From assembly GCA_021324455.1 (NCBI GenBank), contig JAJPJA010000101.1, forward strand, positions 1-53,229: 53,229 nucleotides of DNA. Reading direction: 5' to 3'. Below, piece after piece: positions 24,092 to 31,014 of the stretch. Numbering within the stretch: the first letter of the stretch is position 1; each line of letters begins with the position of its first letter. The translations under genes and the position numbers were made by a program. Origin of the DNA: Pseudomonadota bacterium (GTDB taxonomy: Bacteria > Desulfobacterota > Binatia > Binatales > Binataceae). The notes below the pieces were generated by a model. That model saw only the letters and a program-made list of their open reading frames with translations. It was not told the origin of the DNA and did no database searches.

Positions 24092-24325
24092 TCAGTCGGC
24101 GACGATTGACGTCAGACTCCGATTCACCCCGGTGACGCTCTGGATGTTGTGCACCACCAGTTCGCCCAGCGAAGAGACATCGGCGGCTTCCACCAGGGCG
24201 ATTATATCATGGGGCCCGGTGACAGTGTGCGCATAAATAACTCCCTTAACCCCGCGCAGCTTCTGCACCACTTCCTTGGCTTTGCCCGGCGAGGTGTCGA
24301 TCAGGATAAAGGCTTTCACCGTCAT
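24092..24325 (-). CDS. Stand-alone Lrp/AsnC ligand-binding (RAM) domain protein
   Basis: The 77-residue protein matches the C-terminal RAM domain of Lrp/AsnC regulators without a DNA-binding part. It starts MTVKAFILIDTSPGKAKEVVQKLRG, and the ligand-binding loop is VYAHTVTGPHDIIALVEA-like (here VIYAHTVTGPHDIIALVEAA). It then runs LGELVVHNIQSVTGVNRSLTSIV. Such proteins form dimers that bind amino acids or other small molecules; how a protein without an HTH acts is not established here. The start at 24325 follows an AGGGG ribosome site. It lies 47 bases after the 3-hydroxyacyl-CoA dehydrogenase gene. Confidence 0.88.
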   Translation of the reverse strand: MTVKAFILIDTSPGKAKEVVQKLRGVKGVIYAHTVTGPHDIIALVEAADVSSLGELVVHNIQSVTGVNRSLTSIVAD

Positions 24326-24372
24326 TTTTGCACCCCTTGCCGTTTCTCCGGCGTCCCGGCGCGCCGGTATGG

Positions 24373-25257
24373 TCACTGATTTTGCGGCGGGATCAGATTG
24401 CCCTGTTCGTCGTAGCTGTAAAAGCCGCGCCCCACCTTGCGCCCCAGGTATCCGGCATCCACGTATTTCTTCAGCAGCGGGCATGGACGGTACTTGTCGT
24501 CGCCCAGCACCCGATGCATCACTTCCATAATCGCCAGGCAGGTATCCAGACCGATCAGGTCGGCCAGTTCCAGCGGACCCATGGGCTGGTTGGTGCCCAG
24601 CTTCATCGCCGTGTCGATGTCGGTGACCCGCCCCACGCCCTCATACAAAGTGTAGATGGCCTCATTGATCATCGGCAGCAGAACCCGATTGACGATAAAG
24701 CCGGGAAAATCCTCGGCCACCATCGTGGTCTTGCCCAGCCGCTCGGCCAGTTCGCGGGTGGCGTCGTAGGTCTGCTGCGAGGTGGCAAGCCCGCGGATGA
24801 TTTCCACCAGGCGCATCGCCGGCACCGGGTTCATGAAGTGCATCCCGATTACGCGGTCGGCGCGGCTGGTTCTGGCGCCCATTTTGGTGATCGAAATAGA
24901 GGAGGTGTTGGAGGCAAAGATGACCGGGGGTGGACAGACCGCGTCGAGCTTCTTGAGCAGATCGATCTTGGCGTCCTCGTTCTCCAGGATGGCCTCGATG
25001 ATAAAATCGGTTTCGGCCAGCTGTTCCAGACGCGCAGTGGCCTCGATGCGGCGCATGATGGGATCGCGCTGTTCGGGCTTGATGCGGCCGCGCGCGATCA
25101 TCCGATCGACGTTGCGTGCGATACTTTCGTTGGCCCGCTTCAAGACCTCTTCGCCGACGTCATTGAGGACAACGTTGAGGCCCGCCTGCGCCGCGACCTG
25201 CGCGATGCCCGCGCCCATCTGACCCGCGCCCACGACTCCGATCTTCCGAATGCTCAT
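24373..25257 (-). CDS. hbd: 3-hydroxybutyryl-CoA dehydrogenase
   Basis: The 294-residue protein is a 3-hydroxyacyl-CoA dehydrogenase of the short Hbd/FadB2 type. It oxidises (S)-3-hydroxybutyryl-CoA to acetoacetyl-CoA with NAD(P). The Rossmann start is IGVVGAGQMGAGIAQVAAQAG. NTSSISITKM, VIGMHFMNPVPAMRLVEIIRG (with the catalytic His near residue 138) and EDFPGFIVNRVLLPMINEA follow. The C-terminal part with PMGPLELADLIGLD is the helical dimer domain. Length is normal. Spacing of 16 bases to the small gene upstream suggests an operon. It could serve fatty acid or aromatic-acid breakdown, or butanoyl-CoA metabolism. Confidence 0.94.
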   Translation of the reverse strand: MSIRKIGVVGAGQMGAGIAQVAAQAGLNVVLNDVGEEVLKRANESIARNVDRMIARGRIKPEQRDPIMRRIEATARLEQLAETDFIIEAILENEDAKIDLLKKLDAVCPPPVIFASNTSSISITKMGARTSRADRVIGMHFMNPVPAMRLVEIIRGLATSQQTYDATRELAERLGKTTMVAEDFPGFIVNRVLLPMINEAIYTLYEGVGRVTDIDTAMKLGTNQPMGPLELADLIGLDTCLAIMEVMHRVLGDDKYRPCPLLKKYVDAGYLGRKVGRGFYSYDEQGNLIPPQNQ

Positions 25258-25273
25258 CGAAACCCCCGCCCCG

Positions 25274-25549
25274 TCATAGGTAGCTGATATAGTTCTTAAG
25301 CGATTTCAACAGCGCGTCGACGTCGCCGTGATCGCCCAGTTCCCGGCATAACAGATCGTAGTAGCCCTTGACGCGCGCACGCTGCTGCTCTTCTTCAGGC
25401 ACCGCGAGCAGGGCCTGAAAATCTTTCAGCACCGCCTGCACGTCGAGCTTGGTCTTGACCGAAATCTGTTCGTCGTCCACCGCGATCAGCAGCCGGATAT
25501 GGTCGATCATCCGGTTCATCACGGCGAAATCGCTGCGGTCTTTGCTCAT
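25274..25549 (-). CDS. Small helical protein of unknown function
   Basis: The 91-residue protein starts MSKDRSDFAVMNRMIDHIRLL. It is soluble and strongly helical, with a conserved-looking acidic run (VDDEQISVKTKLDVQAVLKDFQALL) and a C-terminal GDVDALLKSLKNYISYL. It lies between the zinc-ribbon gene (16 bases) and hbd (16 bases), all on the minus strand, so it is probably co-transcribed with them. No family is recognised. The even spacing and the length typical of small conserved genes support a real protein. Confidence 0.65.
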   Translation of the reverse strand: MSKDRSDFAVMNRMIDHIRLLIAVDDEQISVKTKLDVQAVLKDFQALLAVPEEEQQRARVKGYYDLLCRELGDHGDVDALLKSLKNYISYL

Positions 25550-25565
25550 GGATGAGGCTGACCCT

Positions 25566-25928
25566 TCACTGCTGGCCGGGCGGTTTCTCGCCGCCTCTCC
25601 AGGTACCTGCACCGCTTCCCGACGCCGAAGCCAGCCGCACCCGTCGTACATCCTGGGGTGATTGCCGCCCCGGCATCCCGAGCCCCTGCATCAGGACGTT
25701 GGCCAACTGCGAGGTCAGGCGGTCGCGGATGGTGGGCTGGCCGTCAAGTTCGGCGTCCAGGACCCGGTCCACCTGCTCCCGGCTCAAACCCTCAGCCAAG
25801 AACAGATCCACCATCTCACCCATTCCCACCTGGCCCCCGGCTTTGTCCACGATGGCTATGACCTTGGCGCAGGTGGGGCAGATTTTGCGAAACAAGCTGG
25901 TTCGGGTTTTGCAGAAAGCGCAGCGCAT
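25566..25928 (-). CDS. Small zinc-ribbon protein
   Basis: The 120-residue protein has an N-terminal CxxC-x(n)-CxxC knuckle pair, MRCAFCKTRTSLFRKICPTCAKV, which should bind one zinc ion. A helical middle follows (GEMVDLFLAEGLSREQVDRVLD), then TIRDRLTSQLANVLMQGLG. The last 30 residues are Gly/Ser/Arg-rich and probably disordered. The start is the ATG at 25928. It is the first gene of the run that continues with a helical protein and hbd. Function unknown; zinc-ribbon proteins of this size often bind RNA polymerase, RNA or protein partners. Confidence 0.68.
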   Translation of the reverse strand: MRCAFCKTRTSLFRKICPTCAKVIAIVDKAGGQVGMGEMVDLFLAEGLSREQVDRVLDAELDGQPTIRDRLTSQLANVLMQGLGMPGRQSPQDVRRVRLASASGSGAGTWRGGEKPPGQQ

Positions 25929-26289
25929 CAAGACCGTGATTCAGCCGTCAAACGGCTGTGCCTTGTGGATGTCCCCACGCCGGTCGCGGGGCCAGCAAGG
26001 CCGCCCCGCCCGCGCCTGTCGCGCGTCGCCGAGCGGCCTCGCCTAATGGCCAACTTACACCGCACCGGCGGGAGCGGCAAGCTGCTGCTCGATCGCGACG
26101 TCCAAAGCGCACGGGCAGGCTCGGAGCCGACCCGGAGATCGATCGCCGATGGAAGCTGCTCCGCAGGTCAGGCAGAATTCGCGGGTCGCGCGAATTAATT
26201 TCCGGCGATGAAAATTCCGCGGACGAATTGCGATTGTCAACTCGTCTCTCTCATATTCCGTTTTTCAATCCCCATAAGGACAACCAGCC
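25929..26289. other. 361-base spacer between divergent genes
   Basis: No convincing gene was found. A minus-strand frame at 26055-26240 has no ribosome site or family similarity. A 7-bp hairpin, CAGCCGT-CAA-ACGGCTG, is at about 25944-25960. The leader of the VOC pseudogene with AAGGAC is at the right end. Confidence 0.5.
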
Positions 26290-26796
26290 ATGAAGGTTAC
26301 GCAGCATCTTTGGTTCGAAAAGGACATGGAAGCCGCCGTCCGCTTCTACACTTCGCTCATCCCTGGTTCGGCAGTCGACTGGATTTCAGCCATTCCCGCC
26401 GACAGTCCGAGCGGACCAGCGGGCACGGTCAGGCTGGCGGCGTTCACGCTCGGCGACCAGCGCTACATGTCGATTGCGGCGGGCGCGCTTGACCCCTTCA
26501 ATCACAGCTTTTCGATCGTCGTGGAATGCGACAGTCAGGCCGAGATCGACCGTTTGTAGGACGCGCTGAAGCAGGGGGGCTCGGTGGAGCAATGCGGCTG
26601 GCTCACGGACCGATGGGGGTTATGCTGGCAGATCACGCCCAGGCAGCTTGGCGAGTTGATGAACAGCGGCGACGGGGCCCGGGCCAGGCGCGTGGCTGAG
26701 GCGATGCTGAAGATGGTTAAGTTCAACATCGCTGAGCTGGAAGCCGTGGCGGCAGGCAAATCCGCCCGAATCTGCGGGGAGTTGCCGGGCGGTTGA
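26290..26796 (+). pseudogene. VOC/PhnB-like protein interrupted by an in-frame amber codon
   Basis: Translation from 26290 gives a PhnB/3-demethylubiquinone-methyltransferase-like VOC protein for 89 codons and then meets TAG at 26557-26559. The same frame continues without another stop to 26796: DALKQGGSVEQCGWLTDRWG, then LCWQITPRQLGELM, AEAMLKMVKFNIAELE and a TGA. In related proteins the stopped position is usually Trp (DRLWDAL), so TGG to TAG is a single G-to-A change at 26558. The full length would be 168 residues, normal for the family. Alternatives are a sequencing error, a suppressed amber or a recent loss. Both halves still look like coding sequence, so the change is recent or not real. 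Confidence 0.8.
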
Positions 26797-26822
26797 CGGC
26801 CGGCGGGCGTCTGGGCTAAATT
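26793..26822 (+). promoter_or_regulatory. Candidate promoter of the iron permease gene
   Basis: TTGACG and TAAATT are separated by 18 bases, and the -35 overlaps the stop of the VOC gene. The -10 touches the Fur-like site at 26822-26836, so Fur binding would block RNA polymerase. Confidence 0.5.
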
Positions 26823-26836
26823 GAGAATCAATTTCA
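26822..26836 (+). promoter_or_regulatory. Fur-box-like operator
   Basis: TGAGAATCAATTTCA agrees with the 7-1-7 Fur consensus TGATAATNATTATCA at 12 of 14 scored positions. It overlaps the end of the -10 and the likely start of transcription, and lies 14 bases before the permease ATG. It points to repression of iron uptake when iron is plentiful. Confidence 0.62.
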
Positions 26837-26850
26837 ACAGGCGATGTTAT

Positions 26851-27759
26851 ATGACTGAAACGCCCGTGCCATATTTCCTCTACGCCCTCGGCATCCTGCT
26901 CCGTGAAGGCACCGAGGCGATGCTGGTCGTGGTCGCTCTCGCCGCCGGGGTCAGGCAGATGGGACAGGCGCGGCGGGTGTGTGAGATTTACGCCGGCGCC
27001 GCACTTGCCGTCGCAGCCAGCATCCTGATGGCGTGGGGCGTCGAGGCCCTGATCTCGGACGACGCCAGCGACACCCTGGAAGGGGTGTTTCAGCTGGTCG
27101 CGGCCGGCACTCTGTTTTACGTCAGTTCATGGCTGACGGCGAAGACCCAGGCCAGCCGATGGCACGATTTCCTGTTCTCCAATCTTAAGGAATCAAGCCG
27201 CCGCGCATTGCCCTTTGCGATGGGTCTGACCGCGTTTCTGGCGGTGCTGCGCGAGGGCGCGGAAACCATCGTGTTTTTCCAGGCGCTGCTCGCGGGCGCG
27301 TCGAAAGGTCTGGAACAACATGCGATTTGGGCCGGGATGGGAGCGGCGGCGGCGCTCCTGCTGATAATGTTCTTCGCCCTGCAGCGCTTTCTGGTAAAAA
27401 TCCCGCTGGGACCGTTCTTCCGCGCCACTTCGGTCCTGCTCTACGCTCTGGCGATCGTGTTCGTCGGACAGGGAATCGCGAGCTTCCAGGAATCCGGTGT
27501 GGTCCACGCCACCTTCATTCCGTACGTGCCGACCATCAAGGCGTTGGGGATTTTTCCAACCGTCCAGACTCTGGGCGCGCAATTGGTGCTGTTCGCATTC
27601 TCGGCCGGCGCTTTGCTGGTGCCGCAATGGCAGGAAGGGTTGGCGGGACACGGACGCAAGCTGGCGCGGAAAATGACAAAGGGCCGGCGCCCCGCGCCAG
27701 CCCCTGCCACTCAGCCATTATCCAAGCGCGATTCTCAGGCCGCTTCTTCGGCCTCGTAA
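26851..27759 (+). CDS. FTR1-family iron permease
   Basis: The 302-residue protein has about seven membrane segments and the two REXXE motifs of the iron-permease family: REGTE (residues 18-22) and REGAE (134-138). These Glu pairs bind iron during transport in Ftr1. The start at 26851 was chosen over an in-frame ATG-like start 30 bases upstream because that would lie inside the Fur-like site. The C-terminal tail after residue 270 is Pro/Ala-rich and basic. Partners such as EfeO and EfeB are not in the window. The last 25 bases overlap the convergent ferredoxin gene. Transport of Fe(III)/Fe(II) is family knowledge. Confidence 0.9.
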   Translation: MTETPVPYFLYALGILLREGTEAMLVVVALAAGVRQMGQARRVCEIYAGAALAVAASILMAWGVEALISDDASDTLEGVFQLVAAGTLFYVSSWLTAKTQASRWHDFLFSNLKESSRRALPFAMGLTAFLAVLREGAETIVFFQALLAGASKGLEQHAIWAGMGAAAALLLIMFFALQRFLVKIPLGPFFRATSVLLYALAIVFVGQGIASFQESGVVHATFIPYVPTIKALGIFPTVQTLGAQLVLFAFSAGALLVPQWQEGLAGHGRKLARKMTKGRRPAPAPATQPLSKRDSQAASSAS

Positions 27760-28202
27760 CCCAGCGCCTGGAGGAAAGTCTTCTTGTCCGCGGTCTGCAT
27801 GATGTAGATACCGTCCCATCCGCAGACCTCTTCGCACAGCATGCAGCCCACGCAGGTCTTCTCGTTGACCTGCACCTTGCCCAGATAGTTGGCGCGATTT
27901 TCGGGCGAGGGCGAGATGCAATCGAACGGGCATACGTCCACGCATACGCCGCATCCGTTGCAGTTGTCCGGATGGACCACGGCGATGGGCCGTTCGGCGC
28001 GCTTGAGCACGTGGGTGATGGCGCCGTGATTGTTCATGATCGCCTCGTCGGGGCAGATCACGCCGCAGGCGCCGCAATCGATACACAGCGCGGGCTCGAT
28101 GAAATAAACTTTTTTGGATTCCCCGGAAATGGCGCCCGTGGGACAGCGCTTCTCACACGCGCTGCATCCGGTGCAGCTCTCGGCAATAATCGTATAGGGC
28201 AT
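27735..28202 (-). CDS. Ferredoxin with four 4Fe-4S motifs
   Basis: The 155-residue protein has four CxxCxxCxxxC sets: CTGCSACEKRCP, CIDCGACGVICP, CNGCGVCVDVCP and CVGCMLCEEVCG. These could form four [4Fe-4S] clusters. It has no signal peptide, so it should work in the cytoplasm, or on the inner face of a membrane complex through the 61-residue membrane protein encoded 25 bases upstream. The last 25 residues, with ADKKTFLQALGYEAEEAA, form a short helical tail. It converges with the iron permease gene by 25 bases. It may pass electrons between a dehydrogenase and a quinone or another acceptor; nothing shows which. Confidence 0.88.
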   Translation of the reverse strand: MPYTIIAESCTGCSACEKRCPTGAISGESKKVYFIEPALCIDCGACGVICPDEAIMNNHGAITHVLKRAERPIAVVHPDNCNGCGVCVDVCPFDCISPSPENRANYLGKVQVNEKTCVGCMLCEEVCGWDGIYIMQTADKKTFLQALGYEAEEAA

Positions 28203-28227
28203 AACGGTTCAGCTCTCCAGGACGGCG

Positions 28228-28413
28228 CTATTTGCGCATCTCGTCGATAATCCGATCGCGCATCCCGTGTTCAATCAATTGATCGTTGCGCCGCGCCTGC
28301 TTGAACGAGACGTAAGTGAAGAATAGCACCAGAATTAGCATCGCACCGATCGGGATATTGTCCGGTTCGGTGACGATGGTGAGAAACTGTTGCAAGCCGG
28401 TGATATGCTCCAT
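28228..28413 (-). CDS. Small single-span membrane protein next to the ferredoxin
   Basis: The 61-residue protein reads MEHITGLQQFLTIVTEPDN, then one hydrophobic segment (IPIGAMLILVLFFTYVSF, residues 20-37), then a charged tail of about 24 residues (KQARRNDQLIEHGMRDRIIDEMRK). By the positive-inside rule the C-terminal tail faces the cytoplasm. It is 25 bases upstream of the ferredoxin gene on the same strand, so the two are likely one transcript, and it may anchor the ferredoxin at the membrane. No named family is assigned. Confidence 0.7.
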   Translation of the reverse strand: MEHITGLQQFLTIVTEPDNIPIGAMLILVLFFTYVSFKQARRNDQLIEHGMRDRIIDEMRK

Positions 28414-28580
28414 AAACCAACCCTAAATCTCCGCTGAGGTCAAAAGCAACGGCCAGATCGCGCGCTCAGCCATGCTCTTTTCGTCTATCAGCCGGTCCCA
28501 AGGCTGTCAATGTTGCCCTGCTTGCCCCTGCCGGCCGCGCCAAGTATAAGGCTTGGCATCCCATCCGAACGCCCGCACCG

Positions 28581-29357
28581 ATGGACCAGAACCTTCGCAT
28601 GACAAACGCCGCGGCTCCGGCGGCCTCCGTTGACGCCTCCCTGATGCGCACCATGTGGGGCGCAATCGCAACCGCGCTGGCGGTGCTGTACACAATTCCG
28701 TTATCCATCCTCGCCGCGATCTCCGGCGCGATTGGGTTTCCGCAGGGCGTGGCCCGCATCGGGCGTTTGTGGGGACGAATCATAATCCGCACCGCCGGCG
28801 TGAAAGTCCAATTCGAGGGGCTTGAGAAAATCGACGGCGTGAAATCTTTCGTGTTGGTCGCCAACCATCAGAGCATGTTCGACATTCTGGCCCTGCTGGC
28901 CTATTTTCCGCGTCCGGTCCGATTCGTCGCCAAGCGCGAACTGCTCAGGATTCCGGTGTTCGGCTTCGCGCTGCGGCGCGGCGGACATATCATCGTGGAC
29001 CGCGACCGCGGCGGACAGGCGGTGCGCAGCGCAATTGAGCTGGCGAAGGCGGGACTGTGCGTCGTGTTTTTCGCCGAAGGGCATCGCTTCAGCGACAACC
29101 AGGTGCATCGCTTCAACCCCGGCGCCGCATGGCTCGCGCTGCTGACCGGGCTGCCGTGCGTGCCGATGGCGATATGCGACAGCGCCGCCATCATGCCGCG
29201 CGGCGCCAAAACCGTGGTGCCGGGGCGCACGATGCGGATGAAGCTGGGCGCGCCGATTGCCACCGAGTCCCTGCAGGCCTCCGATCGCAACAGGCTGACC
29301 CGCCAACTGGAACAGGCGGTGCGCGATCTGTTCACCAGCGGCAGCGCCGCCGCATAG
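28581..29357 (+). CDS. 1-acyl-sn-glycerol-3-phosphate acyltransferase family (PlsC)
   Basis: The 258-residue protein has one N-terminal membrane segment (residues 25-47) and the four PlsC blocks. Block I is LVANHQSMFDILAL, a version of NHxxxxD. Block II is RFVAKRELLRIPVFGFALRRGGHIIVDRDRG. Block III is FFAEGHRFSDN, with His in place of the usual Thr of EGT. Block IV is GLPCVPMAICDSA. It should acylate lysophosphatidic acid or a related alcohol with acyl-ACP or acyl-CoA at the inner membrane face. A second ATG at 28599 is possible as start. The gene is divergent from the ferredoxin pair. Confidence 0.92.
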   Translation: MDQNLRMTNAAAPAASVDASLMRTMWGAIATALAVLYTIPLSILAAISGAIGFPQGVARIGRLWGRIIIRTAGVKVQFEGLEKIDGVKSFVLVANHQSMFDILALLAYFPRPVRFVAKRELLRIPVFGFALRRGGHIIVDRDRGGQAVRSAIELAKAGLCVVFFAEGHRFSDNQVHRFNPGAAWLALLTGLPCVPMAICDSAAIMPRGAKTVVPGRTMRMKLGAPIATESLQASDRNRLTRQLEQAVRDLFTSGSAAA

Positions 29358-29499
29358 CCCAACCAGGGCCCGGGCGGCAACCGCCGTGGGTCAGAGAACA
29401 AGGATGCTTCGCGACCGTATCAGGCATCCTTTGCCCCAACGCCTGCGAACGATTGCGCGGGAGGGCGCCCTAATCAGCGCGCGGCGCGAACGCGCTTTA

Positions 29500-30738
29500 T
29501 CACTTCTCGTCCTTTTTGATCGCGCGATCTTCGATTAGAATCCCGGCCGCCTCCAGTTCGTCCAGTTTTTTGTCGTCATAACCCAGACATTGGCGCAGAA
29601 GCGGCCGATTGTCCTGTCCCAGCAGCGACAGCACCGGCTTGAATTCAACCTTGGTCTCGGAAAACAGGTAGGGCACTTTGGGCAGCGGAATTTCGCCGTA
29701 GCCGGGCACGTCCACGGTCTGCAGCGCGCCGCGCCCCTCGCGCTTGATCATTGCGACGGTTTCGCGCAGGTCCATCACGGGCGCGGCCAGGTAATGATGA
29801 TCGATCAGAAACTTCAAGGCGTCGTCGCGGGTGGGAAAGGTCTGCAGCCATTGCTCGATAATCGGTTCCAGCTCCTTACGATGGTCCCATCGTGCGGTGT
29901 AGGGATTGAACCGCGGATCGCTGGCCAGCTCGGGTTTGCCGATGTCCCGGGTGAACTTCTTCCAGTAGTGATTCAGAACCGTCAGTACGATCCAGCCGCC
30001 GCGCGTCTTGAACAATCCGCACGGCGTCGCACCCGGGCGATGCCGTCCGGTGGGGCCGGGATTGTAGTCGCCGTAGGTGAACAGATGCTGCATCAGGAAC
30101 ACGTCGTGGATATGAAAGACGCATTCGTACAGCGCGACATCGATATGCTGTCCGACGCCGGTGCGGTCGCGATAATACAAGGCCGCCAGCACGGCGGCGG
30201 CACCGTTCACGCCGCCGCCGCCGTCCGCCAGGTACATCCCGGGATACACCGGCGTGCCGTCGTCGGTGCCGGTCAGATGCAGCAGGCCCGAAAACGCCTG
30301 CCCGGTCATGTCGTTGCCGGGATATTGGGCGCGCGGGCCGTTCTGGCCGAAACCCGAGATCGAGCACATGATGATGCGTGGATTGACTTCCTTGAATGCT
30401 TCGTAGGACAGGCCGTACTTGCTCAGAACACCGGGCGTGTAGTTCTCGATAACGACGTCGAAATGGCGCGCGAGTTGGACCACGATGGCGGCGCCTTCGG
30501 GCCGTTTGAAATCCAGACAGAGGCTGCGCTTGCCCCGATTATAGTAGATGTAATTGGGCGCCTGACCGTTGACCGGCGGCGGATAACTGCCGGTGCGCGA
30601 GAATTCGCCCGCCGGCGGCATTTCCAGCTTCACGACGTCGGCGCCCAGATCGGTCAGGATGCGGCCCAAAGTGGGACCCGCGATATACTGCGTGATATCC
30701 AGCACACGCAGCCCAGCGAGGTTCTGCTTTTCAGCCAT
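29500..30738 (-). CDS. Class III (CaiB/BaiF) CoA-transferase
   Basis: The 412-residue protein matches class III CoA-transferases. The N-terminal part has LAGLRVLDITQYIAGPTLGRILTDLGADVVKLE. The catalytic aspartate is Asp143 in PGNDMTGQAFSGLLHLTG, which forms the aspartyl-CoA anhydride. Later parts are GQHIDVALYE and GGWIVLTVLNHYWKKF. It moves CoA between carboxylic acids, such as a growth substrate and succinyl-CoA or acetyl-CoA. The ATG at 30738 follows a GGAG site. The aldehyde dehydrogenase gene at 31015 lies upstream on the same strand, 276 bases away, so co-transcription is possible but not shown. The substrate is not known. Confidence 0.93.
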   Translation of the reverse strand: MAEKQNLAGLRVLDITQYIAGPTLGRILTDLGADVVKLEMPPAGEFSRTGSYPPPVNGQAPNYIYYNRGKRSLCLDFKRPEGAAIVVQLARHFDVVIENYTPGVLSKYGLSYEAFKEVNPRIIMCSISGFGQNGPRAQYPGNDMTGQAFSGLLHLTGTDDGTPVYPGMYLADGGGGVNGAAAVLAALYYRDRTGVGQHIDVALYECVFHIHDVFLMQHLFTYGDYNPGPTGRHRPGATPCGLFKTRGGWIVLTVLNHYWKKFTRDIGKPELASDPRFNPYTARWDHRKELEPIIEQWLQTFPTRDDALKFLIDHHYLAAPVMDLRETVAMIKREGRGALQTVDVPGYGEIPLPKVPYLFSETKVEFKPVLSLLGQDNRPLLRQCLGYDDKKLDELEAAGILIEDRAIKKDEK

Positions 30739-31014
30739 CGGAACTCCATCAGCCCGCCCGCGGCATCCGCGCGGCGAAGTTTGTTCGTGCCCCATATAAT
30801 GCGCGATGATCCGCAAGCGTCAACCGATCGCGGCGCATGAGGCGTGGGGACGCATAGCGGCAGGTCCGGCTATTGGCCGGCGATGAAAGTGCCGCACCCT
30901 CTCAGGCCAAAGGAGACGGTCGATTATCTCAACCAAAAGGCTTGCGGCGGTGGGGCGGCAGCCGCCCGCCATACTTCCAGTGCCGCGGTGCAGCGAAGCC
31001 TGACCCAACTGCCG

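Noticed and set aside
26055..26240. 61-residue minus-strand frame in the spacer
   Set aside because: No ribosome site, no similarity, and composition like noncoding GC-rich DNA.
26557..26559. Amber codon read as pyrrolysine or by programmed readthrough
   Set aside because: No suppressor tRNA or pylT-like gene was seen in the window, and the position is a conserved Trp with a one-base change, so mutation or error is simpler.
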